From contig DFKL01000159.1 of assembly GCA_002373535.1 (NCBI GenBank), positions 1 to 9,807 of the forward strand: 9,807 nucleotides of DNA. The letters run 5' to 3'. Position numbers and translations under genes: made by a program. The notes under the pieces are model-generated. The model was not told the DNA's origin. It did not search any database and saw only the letters and a list, made by a program, of their open reading frames with translations. Source of the stretch: Prevotellaceae bacterium UBA3646 (GTDB lineage Bacteria; Bacteroidota; Bacteroidia; Bacteroidales; Bacteroidaceae). This document shows, one piece after another, positions 1 through 6,793 of this stretch (the stretch's first letter is position 1; each line of letters starts with the position of its first letter).

Positions 1-47
1 CCCTCGATTTTTCGTAACTTTGGATAAGTTACTGCATCTCGGCATAA

Positions 48-66
48 AAAGCAACGAGGTTGCTTT
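48..66. promoter_or_regulatory. Perfect inverted repeat between the two promoter cores (operator or hairpin)
   Basis: AAAGCAAC (48-55) and GTTGCTTT (59-66) are perfect reverse complements separated by GAG. As DNA this is a 19-bp palindrome whose right arm overlaps the -33 TTTG of the aroA promoter, so a bound dimeric regulator could block it. As RNA made from the left-hand promoter copy, or from an upstream gene, it is an 8-bp stem with a 3-nt loop followed by TGTTCTG, which is only a weak U-tract. It could therefore be an operator, or a weak terminator of the preceding gene. The sequence does not decide between these. Confidence 0.5.
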
Positions 67-94
67 GTTCTGCTCTCGATTTTTCGTAACTTTG
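64..94 (+). promoter_or_regulatory. Bacteroidota-type sigma(ABfr) promoter of aroA
   Basis: TTTG at 64-67, a 19-nt spacer and TAACTTTG at 87-94 match the Bacteroidota housekeeping promoter (TTTG, N19-21, TAnnTTTG). Transcription would begin about 6-8 nt after the -7 box, near 100-103, leaving a short leader of about 20 nt before the aroA ATG at 120. No Shine-Dalgarno-like purine run lies in that leader, as is usual in this phylum. Confidence 0.75.
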
Positions 95-119
95 CACGCA
101 CAATCTACAATATCCTGAC

Positions 120-1730
120 ATGTCTGTAATCAAAGTTGCAGCACCCAAGCTGAAAGACAGGCGCATAGTCCTCCCTGCCAGCAAAAGCATCAGTAACCGT
201 GTTTTGGTTATCAGTGCCCTGTCAGCCTTGCATGACGGGAAGTTCACCCTTGACAATCTGCACGAAGTCAAGAATATATCAGACTGCGACGACAGCCAGG
301 TGGTAGTCAATACGCTCAGGCAGCTATACACTGGGTTCCGCACGGGTACCTCTCCCGCCGACGACACCATAGACATAGGTGCTGCCGGCACGGCCATGCG
401 CTTCATGACCGCATTGCTGGCCGTAACGCATGGCACACACACGATTACGGGTACGGAACGCATGCGCCACCGGCCTGTCGGTATCCTTGCAGATGCACTC
501 CGCCGGCTGGGTGCCGACATCCAATATGCCGGCGAGCCTGGATACCCCCCGTTGCGCATTACCGGAAACAAGCTCAAGGGCGGACGCATACGCCTGGCTG
601 GCAATGTAAGCAGCCAGTACGTCAGTGCCCTGCTGATGGCAGGCCCCGTCATGCAGGAAGGATTGCAGCTCGAACTCACCGGTAAGGTCGTCAGCAGGCC
701 ATACATCGACATGACCATTGCAATCATGGCACGGTTCGGGGTGCAGGTCGGCACTGCCGCCGGCAGCGGAGAGGTGACACTTATCCTGAGCGTCCCCCCT
801 GGCGGCTACACACCCACGCCATACCATGTGGAGAGCGACTGGAGCGCAGCATCCTACTGGTACGAGATGGTATCCCTTTCCACAGACGACGGAGCAAGCG
901 TAATCCTGCCCGGACTGATGCGCGACTCTCTTCAGGGAGACAGCCGTGTTGCAGAATACTTCGCTCCTCTCGGCGTCAAGACAGAGTTCCATATCGATAC
1001 CGACGGTACGCCATACGTCCGGCTGAGCCGCACGGCAATCAAGCCACGGCTTCTTGTAGCGCCGTACACCCTCAACCTCGTCAATCAGCCCGACCTGGCA
1101 CAGACACTTGTCGTCACATGCTGCATATTGGGGATAAAATTCTCCTTCACCGGCCTTGAAAGCCTCAAGATCAAGGAGACAGACCGCATGACGGCCCTGC
1201 GCACCGAACTTGCCAAGCTCGGCTTCGATGTCGAGGAGGAAGACAGCGGTACCCTCACATGGAAAGGCGGACGCACCGCACCCTCAGGCAAAGCCATAGA
1301 CACATACCAAGACCACCGCATGGCAATGTCCTTTGCCCCCGTGGCGATGCGTACGGGCAGCATCACCATCAACGACCCGGATGTAGTCAGCAAAAGCTAT
1401 CCGACATTCTGGAACGACATACCCAAGGCCGGCAGTGGCGCCATAGACGCCGAATGTTGCGGCATGCACGAAGTCTGCGAGAAAGACAGCCTGCTGACTG
1501 CCGTAAGCCGCGACATAGAATACTACGAAGACGAGGAACTGGACCGTTTCCGTGGAGTGAAGAGTGACGAATACCTGCCGCCTGAGATAGAGGAGTTTCA
1601 GGACATCCTGGAAACGATGCGCGAGGACGAGGTGGCAGGATGGGTGCGCTCGCTGACCCTCCGCGGCATTGCACTTCCGGACGAGCTGAAAGACGAGGTA
1701 CTGATGATCATAGGTGAAAGACGGCAATAA
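120..1730 (+). CDS. aroA: 3-phosphoshikimate 1-carboxyvinyltransferase (EPSP synthase) with extra C-terminal domain
   Basis: AroA joins shikimate-3-phosphate and phosphoenolpyruvate to give EPSP, the sixth step of the shikimate pathway, in the cytoplasm. Family motifs appear in order: PASKSISNR with K22, S23 and R27; GAAGTAMR (88-94); a region like PRMKERPIG at 112-122; VSSQYVSALLM (163-173); NQPDLAQT with catalytic-base candidate D325; KETDRM (352-357); DHRMAM (398-403); SKSYPTFW (424-431). Every catalytic region is present, so the enzyme should be active. The usual enzyme ends soon after the last motif, near residue 436. Here the frame runs on for about 100 acidic residues (437-536) with no stop; this tail is annotated separately. 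The ATG at 120 lies about 20 nt after a good promoter and gives the normal N-terminus. It is the first gene of a probable operon with porW and porX. The call is firm; the tail is unexplained. Confidence 0.96.
   Translation: MSVIKVAAPKLKDRRIVLPASKSISNRVLVISALSALHDGKFTLDNLHEVKNISDCDDSQVVVNTLRQLYTGFRTGTSPADDTIDIGAAGTAMRFMTALLAVTHGTHTITGTERMRHRPVGILADALRRLGADIQYAGEPGYPPLRITGNKLKGGRIRLAGNVSSQYVSALLMAGPVMQEGLQLELTGKVVSRPYIDMTIAIMARFGVQVGTAAGSGEVTLILSVPPGGYTPTPYHVESDWSAASYWYEMVSLSTDDGASVILPGLMRDSLQGDSRVAEYFAPLGVKTEFHIDTDGTPYVRLSRTAIKPRLLVAPYTLNLVNQPDLAQTLVVTCCILGIKFSFTGLESLKIKETDRMTALRTELAKLGFDVEEEDSGTLTWKGGRTAPSGKAIDTYQDHRMAMSFAPVAMRTGSITINDPDVVSKSYPTFWNDIPKAGSGAIDAECCGMHEVCEKDSLLTAVSRDIEYYEDEELDRFRGVKSDEYLPPEIEEFQDILETMREDEVAGWVRSLTLRGIALPDELKDEVLMIIGERRQ
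1428..1727 (+). other. C-terminal extension domain of AroA, function unknown
   Basis: AroA residues 437-536 lie beyond the catalytic fold. They begin with a short linker containing Gly and three Cys (C446, C447, C453). A strongly acidic part follows (YYEDEELDRF, EIEEF, MREDE), then a segment reading VAGWVRSLTLRGIALPDEL and a basic end (GERRQ). The predicted character is mostly helical and soluble. An in-frame ATG at 1464 (M449) falls at the domain boundary, so an independently translated ~88-residue protein is possible in principle. I have an unverified impression that similar small stand-alone proteins exist in Bacteroidales. This would then be a gene fusion, but no function can be given. 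Confidence 0.6.
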
Positions 1731-1758
1731 AACACCACGCTCACACGTTATATCATAG

Positions 1759-4737
1759 ATGAGGAACACAAGACACAGGACACCGTTGTTGGACAGGCGG
1801 CACCACACTGCCAGACCGCCGCGTCTTCCGTCGTACATACTGTTTCTCGTCCTCACCATAGCCGCCACGTTCACCGCATGCTCCACCAAGAAGAACACCC
1901 CGCTCACGCGCTTCTACCATTCCATGACCGCCCACTACAACATCATGTACAACGGTCAGGTAGCATTTCGGGACGGCATGGATGCACAGACCGAGGGGCA
2001 CCACGACGACTACACCTCGCTGCTGCCCATGTACATCAGTACCGACAAGGGCACCGCAGGCATAGGCCGCAGCAGCTATGAGACGGCCATACTCAAGAGC
2101 GAGAAAGCCATCAAGCTGCACAGCATCAAGCGCAAGCCCGTCATAAAGCCAGGCAAGAAGAAAGACCAGCACACCAAGGACTACCTTGCCCGTAAGGAAT
2201 TCAACCCCTACCTGTGGCGTGCATGGATCATGCTGGGACGCAGCCAGTTCCAGAAAGGCGAGTTCATCGAAGCCGCATCCACGTTCAACTACACCATTCG
2301 CCTGTATTCCACCCAACCGCAGGTTGCCAACCTCGCACGGGCATGGCTGGCAAAGTGCTATGTCGCACTGGACTGGCCATACGATGCCGAGGACGTACTG
2401 CGCAAGCTCTCAAAGGACAGTCTTGGACTTGCCGTCCGCAAGAGCTACGACGACAGCCGCGCCGCATGGCTCATACAGACAGGACAGTACCACGAGGCTA
2501 TCCCGCTGCTGCAAAAAGTCATCAAGAACCAGCGAGGCCGCATAGCACGGGCACGACTCAACTACCTGCTGGGACAACTGTGCCATCAGACAGGAGACAA
2601 CGAGTCTGCCTACAAGGCTCTCACAAAGGTAATCCGCTCCAACCCGCCATACGAAATGAGCCTCAATGCCAGGGTACTGCGCAGCGAAGTGACAAGCAAG
2701 GGACACGCCCGTCAGACGGTCAGGAAGCTGCAGCGCATGGCCCGCAACCAGAACAACAAGGACTACATAGACCAGATATACTATGCCATAGGCAATATCC
2801 ACATGAACGAGGGAGACACCCTGCACAGCATCTATGCCTGGGAAAAAGGCGTCAAGGAAAGCAAGGGCGGAGCCGTCAAGGCACAGATTCTGCTCAAGCT
2901 TGCCGACATATACTGGAATCAGGAAAACTACATCGATGCAGCCAGATGCTACAAGGACTGTGCAGGAATACTGGACAAGGAAAAGGAAGAGTACGACATA
3001 GTACGGCAGCGGGCAGAGTCACTGGAGCCGCTGGCACCGCACCTCGAGACAGTCAAGCTGCAGGACAGCCTGCAAGCCCTGGCCAGACTCAGCGAAGCCG
3101 AGCAGATAGCCGTTGCAGACCGTCTTATCAAGGAATTCAAGAAGAAAGAGAAGGAAGAAGCCAGGCGCAATGACAGGCAAAACGCCACACAAGCACAAAA
3201 CACGGTACCGGAGCAGGACACGTCAGGCAACACCGCTGTCAGACCTGCGACAAACGGGCAGCAGCCGGCATCAGCATGGTATTACTCAAACCCCAATACC
3301 GTTCAGCGCGGACGCGAAGTGTTCCAGCGCAAGTGGGGACGCCGCCGCAACGAGGACAACTGGCGCTGGTCTGACCGCAGCGGATTCGCCGGTTATTCCG
3401 AAGGCAACGCATCAGAGACAGACAGCATCTCCGGAATCACGGACACCACTGGCATCGACCTCCCGGAGATAGACGAGGAGGAACAGGCACGACGCGACTC
3501 GCTTGCACGTGACCCTCACCACCGCGAGTACTATCTGAACCAGATTCCCAATACGCCAGAGCAGTTGGAGCACTCCCACGCCCTGCTTATGGAGGCCCTG
3601 TACAATGCCGGTATCCTCGAGCAAGACAAGGTTGGCAACTACCCCATGGCCCACAGGACCCTGACACGGCTGATGAACGACTACCCCGGCTTCGGGAAGA
3701 TGGACGACGTCCTATACCACATGTTCCTTATCTGCGGCCGTCTGGGCCTGGAAGACGAAGCCCGGCTATACCGCGACAGCGTGGTTGCCGCCTTCCCCGA
3801 CAGCAAGTCTGCCATGCTGCTCTCCAATCCCAACTACGACATGATAGCCCGTGGAGGACAACATCTCGAAGACTCGGTATACAACGCGACATACATTGCA
3901 TACAAGGACAGCAAATACGAACAGGTAGAGAACAACTACCGGTTCTCTACCGAGAACTATCCCGAAGGCAGGCATCGCTCGCGTTTCATGTTTGTCCACG
4001 CCATGAGCCGGCTGTACAGCGGTGACCGTACAGGTTTCCTGGCATCACTCAAGGAACTTGTCGAAAAATACTCGGCAGACGAACTGGGCAAGCTGGCAGC
4101 AGAGATAATGAAAGGCATCGATCAGGGGCGCCTGCTGCACGACGGCAAATGGGATACAAGCGGAATATGGGGACTGCGTGCCCGGTCGACAGACAGCGGC
4201 GACAGCACCGAAGTTGCCGGACTGCAGGATGTGCGTACAGGCAAGTTCGCATTCGTCCTCGCCTATCCCAAGGGCTCGCTGGACGAGGACCAGCTGCTGT
4301 TCGAGATAGCACGATACAACTTCACCTCCTTCCTCGTCCGCAACTTCGAGCTTGAGATCAGCGACATAGGCGCAGTCAGCATGCTCGTCGTACGCGGCTT
4401 CCTCAGCTTCGACGAGGTACACGCATACGCCCAGCAACTGTCCGGCAACAGACACATGGCAACCGTACTGGAAGGCATACGCACGCTGCTGATAGCCGAA
4501 GACAACCTGAAACTGCTTGGAACACAGTTCAGCTTCGACGACTACCGCGACTTCTATCAGGAAAAGTACGCACCGCTGCAGGTTCCCGAAGACCTGCAGA
4601 TAGACGAGAACCAGACTGCAGAACCCGTGGAAAGTCAGGACGACAGTGACACGACAGACACGGATGACGGCGATAATAACAAAGACCAGGAGGAGGAGAT
4701 AGTCGTTGACGACGATGATTTCCCCTACGGATTCTAA
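1759..4737 (+). CDS. porW: PorW/SprE-type TPR lipoprotein of the type IX secretion / gliding machinery
   Basis: This 992-residue periplasmic lipoprotein belongs to a family needed for type IX secretion in Porphyromonas gingivalis (PorW) and for secretion and gliding in Flavobacterium (SprE). Residues 1-25 are unusually rich in Arg and His. A hydrophobic stretch (26-40) and a lipobox-like FTAC with C41 follow; Phe at -3 is atypical. A first TPR block covers about 149-405 (for example LWRAWIMLGRSQFQKGEFIE). A Lys/Glu-rich then Ser/Thr/Gln-rich stretch leads to the family signature at about 505-541: YYSNP, then WGRRRNEDNWRWS. A second helical repeat block spans about 604-790. A C-terminal domain (about 830-955, starting FAFVLAYPKGS) precedes an acidic tail ending DDDDFPYGF. 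The gene starts 28 nt after aroA and ends 12 nt before porX. Family assignment rests on remembered signature and architecture. Whether this host has a full T9SS is not visible. Confidence 0.82.
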   Translation: MRNTRHRTPLLDRRHHTARPPRLPSYILFLVLTIAATFTACSTKKNTPLTRFYHSMTAHYNIMYNGQVAFRDGMDAQTEGHHDDYTSLLPMYISTDKGTAGIGRSSYETAILKSEKAIKLHSIKRKPVIKPGKKKDQHTKDYLARKEFNPYLWRAWIMLGRSQFQKGEFIEAASTFNYTIRLYSTQPQVANLARAWLAKCYVALDWPYDAEDVLRKLSKDSLGLAVRKSYDDSRAAWLIQTGQYHEAIPLLQKVIKNQRGRIARARLNYLLGQLCHQTGDNESAYKALTKVIRSNPPYEMSLNARVLRSEVTSKGHARQTVRKLQRMARNQNNKDYIDQIYYAIGNIHMNEGDTLHSIYAWEKGVKESKGGAVKAQILLKLADIYWNQENYIDAARCYKDCAGILDKEKEEYDIVRQRAESLEPLAPHLETVKLQDSLQALARLSEAEQIAVADRLIKEFKKKEKEEARRNDRQNATQAQNTVPEQDTSGNTAVRPATNGQQPASAWYYSNPNTVQRGREVFQRKWGRRRNEDNWRWSDRSGFAGYSEGNASETDSISGITDTTGIDLPEIDEEEQARRDSLARDPHHREYYLNQIPNTPEQLEHSHALLMEALYNAGILEQDKVGNYPMAHRTLTRLMNDYPGFGKMDDVLYHMFLICGRLGLEDEARLYRDSVVAAFPDSKSAMLLSNPNYDMIARGGQHLEDSVYNATYIAYKDSKYEQVENNYRFSTENYPEGRHRSRFMFVHAMSRLYSGDRTGFLASLKELVEKYSADELGKLAAEIMKGIDQGRLLHDGKWDTSGIWGLRARSTDSGDSTEVAGLQDVRTGKFAFVLAYPKGSLDEDQLLFEIARYNFTSFLVRNFELEISDIGAVSMLVVRGFLSFDEVHAYAQQLSGNRHMATVLEGIRTLLIAEDNLKLLGTQFSFDDYRDFYQEKYAPLQVPEDLQIDENQTAEPVESQDDSDTTDTDDGDNNKDQEEEIVVDDDDFPYGF

Positions 4738-4749
4738 AAACTACCTAAG

Positions 4750-6318
4750 ATGGCAAGACTACTATGGGTTGATGACGAGATAGACCTGCTCAAGGCGCAC
4801 ATCCTGTTCTTGGAAAAGAAAGGATACGACATAGACACGGCAACCAACGGCTATGATGCGATAGAGCACTGCCAGGATCAGACCTACGACCTGATACTCC
4901 TGGACGAGAACATGCCGGGCCTCAGCGGACTGGAGACGCTGCAGCGCATAAAGCAGGCCCTGCCGGCCGTACCCGTCGTCATGGTCACCAAGAGCGAGGA
5001 GGAGAACATCATGAACCAGGCAATCGGTGCCAAGATAGCCGACTACCTCATAAAGCCCGTCAACCCCACCCAGATACTGTTGTCGCTGAAGAAGAACATA
5101 CACCAGCGCGAGATAGTGACAGAAGCCACCGAGAATGCCTATCAGCAGGACTTCGGCAAGCTCAGCATGCAGATAAGCCAGTCCATGTCCATACAGGAAT
5201 GGATGGAACTGTACCGCCAGCTGGTACGCTGGGAGCTGGAACTCGAGGACACCGCCAGCAGCATGAAGGAAATGCTCATCATGCAGAAGAAGGAGGCAGA
5301 CAACGAGTTCTCGCGCTTCATCCGCAAGCACTACATGCAATGGATGGAGACACTTACGGCCCACCGGCCGGATCCGCAGCGCCCCCTGATGAGTCCCGAG
5401 ATCATGAAGACCAAGGTCTTCCCCCTGCTCAACGACCGCCAGAAGGTATTCCTGATTGTCATTGACAACTTCCGCTGGGACCAGTGGAAGACCATGCTTC
5501 CCGAAATCAGCAGCAACTTCAACATCGAGGAGGACATGTACTGCAGCATACTGCCGACGGCAACCCAATATGCACGCAATGCCATCTTCAGCGGGCTCAT
5601 GCCGGCAGAGATACAGAATATGTTTCCGCATCTGTGGGTAGACGAGGACAGCGAGGAAGGCAAGAACCTTAACGAGTCCCCCCTGATAGCCACCCATCTG
5701 GAACGCTACCGCCGCCACGACACGTTCTCGTATCACAAGATAAACGACTCTGCTGCCGCAGACCGCCTGCTGCAACAGCTGCCCAACATCATGCAGAACG
5801 ACCTCAACGTACTCGTCCTCAACTTTGTCGACATGCTCAGCCATGCACGTACCGAAAGCCGCATGGTCAGGGAACTTGCAGGCAGCGAGGCAGCCTACCG
5901 CAGCATCACACAGAGCTGGTTCCGCCATTCCGCCGTTTCCGACCTGTTCCGCCGGCTTGCAGAGACAGACTGCACCATAATAATAACCACAGACCACGGA
6001 AGCGTACGCAGCAGCAACCCCGTCAAGGTAGTCGGCGACAAGAACGTAAATGCCAACCTACGCTACAAGCTGGGCAAGAACCTGGCATACAGCCAGAAGG
6101 AAGTCTTCGAGATACGCCAGCCACTGAAGGCAGGACTGCCAAGTCCCAATCTCAGTACGACATATATCTTTGCTCAGAACCAGGATTTCTTCGCCTACCC
6201 CAACAACTACAACTACTACGTCCAGTACTACCGCGACACATTCCAGCACGGCGGCATCTCCATGGAAGAGATGCTCATTCCCCTCATCACCATCAGGGGG
6301 AAGGCACAAGGCAAATAG
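4750..6318 (+). CDS. porX: PorX-type response regulator with PglZ / alkaline-phosphatase-superfamily domain
   Basis: PorX is a cytoplasmic response regulator; in P. gingivalis it works with the histidine kinase PorY and the ECF sigma factor SigP to control T9SS genes. The family's C-terminal domain is reported to be a zinc-dependent phosphodiesterase acting on oligonucleotides. Residues 1-120 are a CheY-like receiver with acidic pocket D8/D9, phosphoacceptor D52 in LLDENMPG, T80 and K102. Residues ~125-225 are a helical linker. Residues ~232-522 are the PglZ domain, with all expected metal and catalytic positions: D239 (VIDNFRWDQW), nucleophile candidates T270/T272 (LPTATQYARNAIFSG), D361 and H365 (NFVDMLSHAR), D415 and H416 (TTDHGS) and H500 (FQHGGISMEEMLIP). 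The 522-residue length is normal for the family. The start is 12 nt after porW, so the two are probably translated from one mRNA. No DNA-binding domain is visible. Confidence 0.93.
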   Translation: MARLLWVDDEIDLLKAHILFLEKKGYDIDTATNGYDAIEHCQDQTYDLILLDENMPGLSGLETLQRIKQALPAVPVVMVTKSEEENIMNQAIGAKIADYLIKPVNPTQILLSLKKNIHQREIVTEATENAYQQDFGKLSMQISQSMSIQEWMELYRQLVRWELELEDTASSMKEMLIMQKKEADNEFSRFIRKHYMQWMETLTAHRPDPQRPLMSPEIMKTKVFPLLNDRQKVFLIVIDNFRWDQWKTMLPEISSNFNIEEDMYCSILPTATQYARNAIFSGLMPAEIQNMFPHLWVDEDSEEGKNLNESPLIATHLERYRRHDTFSYHKINDSAAADRLLQQLPNIMQNDLNVLVLNFVDMLSHARTESRMVRELAGSEAAYRSITQSWFRHSAVSDLFRRLAETDCTIIITTDHGSVRSSNPVKVVGDKNVNANLRYKLGKNLAYSQKEVFEIRQPLKAGLPSPNLSTTYIFAQNQDFFAYPNNYNYYVQYYRDTFQHGGISMEEMLIPLITIRGKAQGK

Positions 6319-6328
6319 GAACGGCCGG

Positions 6329-6366
6329 GGTTGTCAGCCAACCTGGACCTGACGTGTTCCGTCAGG
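6329..6366. terminator. Weak hairpins at the porX/tsaE convergence (possible terminator)
   Basis: The porX stop (6318) and tsaE stop (6334) face each other across 15 nt. Two hairpins lie here: GGTTG/CAACC (6329-6333 and 6339-6343), and a 7-bp stem CCTGACG/CGTCAGG (6348-6354 and 6360-6366) with a 5-nt loop. Both lie largely or wholly in the end of tsaE, and neither is followed by a T-tract on either strand. They could slow or end porX transcription, but they may be no more than coding sequence. Low confidence. Confidence 0.25.
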
Positions 6367-6783
6367 CAGTGTAGTGATGTGTACCGGTACCGTCTCGGAG
6401 GGAAGGTACTGCTCAATGAGCTCCGGCCACTCCATGAGACAAAGGTTACCGCTGCAGACATATTCGTCGAAACCTATGTCGAAGACTTCCTGCGGCTGGC
6501 GTATCCGGTAAAAGTCAAAGTGATATATCGGTTGTGTGCTCAGGGGAGCAAGGAGACCTGTCAGCCGGCCGCTACGGTATTCGTTGACAATCGCGAATGT
6601 AGGGCTGGCCACGTCATCCTGCACGCCGAGCTGCTGACAGATGGCACGGATCAGGGTCGTCTTGCCCGCCCCCATGCTGCCATAGAATGCAAATACACGG
6701 CGGTCGCCGATGCTGTCGGCAAAAGCCTTGGCAGCCGTTGTTATTTGGCTCAGTTCAGGTATTATGATTGTCTGTGCAGCCAC
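6334..6783 (-). CDS. tsaE: tRNA threonylcarbamoyladenosine biosynthesis ATPase TsaE
   Basis: TsaE is the P-loop ATPase that, with TsaD and TsaB, completes N6-threonylcarbamoyladenosine at position 37 of ANN-decoding tRNAs. Using the GTG at 6783 the protein is 149 residues, the usual size. Visible motifs are Walker A GSMGAGKTT (35-43, K41), SPTFAIVNEY (60-69), HFDFYR (88-93, D90) and MEWPE (117-121). The frame is open up to an ATG at 6924, but that start would overlap pssA by 131 bp and add a Cys-rich head unlike any TsaE. No ATG lies between, and GTG 6783 sits 10 nt after the pssA stop and gives the expected N-terminus (AAQTIIIPELSQI). A ~10-residue hydrophobic insertion (GRLTGLLAPLST, ~72-83) precedes HFDFYR. 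It is the last gene of the psd-pssA-tsaE operon. Confidence 0.93.
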   Translation of the reverse strand: MAAQTIIIPELSQITTAAKAFADSIGDRRVFAFYGSMGAGKTTLIRAICQQLGVQDDVASPTFAIVNEYRSGRLTGLLAPLSTQPIYHFDFYRIRQPQEVFDIGFDEYVCSGNLCLMEWPELIEQYLPSETVPVHITTLPDGTRQVQVG

Positions 6784-6793
6784 GCTGTCTGTA

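Larger units (their letters stand above)
3..94 (+). repeat. 20-bp direct repeat carrying the promoter -7 core, upstream of aroA
   Basis: Positions 3-22 and 75-94 are identical over 20 bases (beginning CTCGATTTTT and ending TAACTTTG), offset by 72 bp. Each copy ends in TAACTTTG, a perfect match to the Bacteroidota -7 consensus TAnnTTTG. The identity stops sharply at both edges. The copies are therefore either a duplicated promoter core or two tandem promoters in front of aroA. The -33 region of the first copy would lie outside the window, so its activity cannot be judged. Confidence 0.75.

Noticed and set aside
324..992. 222-residue minus-strand frame opposite aroA, and similar frames at 29-754 and 1284-1907
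   Set aside because: All lie opposite well-supported aroA/porW coding sequence, lack domains or a promoter, and have Cys/His/Val-rich compositions typical of antisense translation.
1731..1758. Possible terminator or promoter between aroA and porW
   Set aside because: The 28 nt contain no inverted repeat, T-run or TAnnTTTG box, so co-transcription is the simpler reading.
2214..3173. 319-residue plus-strand frame inside porW
   Set aside because: It is a frame-shifted shadow of the TPR region, rich in Arg, Gln, Pro and His with no domain. The porW frame is continuous across it.
4762..5997. 411-residue open frame on the minus strand opposite porX
   Set aside because: It is fully antisense to porX, whose motifs are complete. 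The predicted protein has no recognisable family, and long antisense frames are expected from GC-biased third codon positions.
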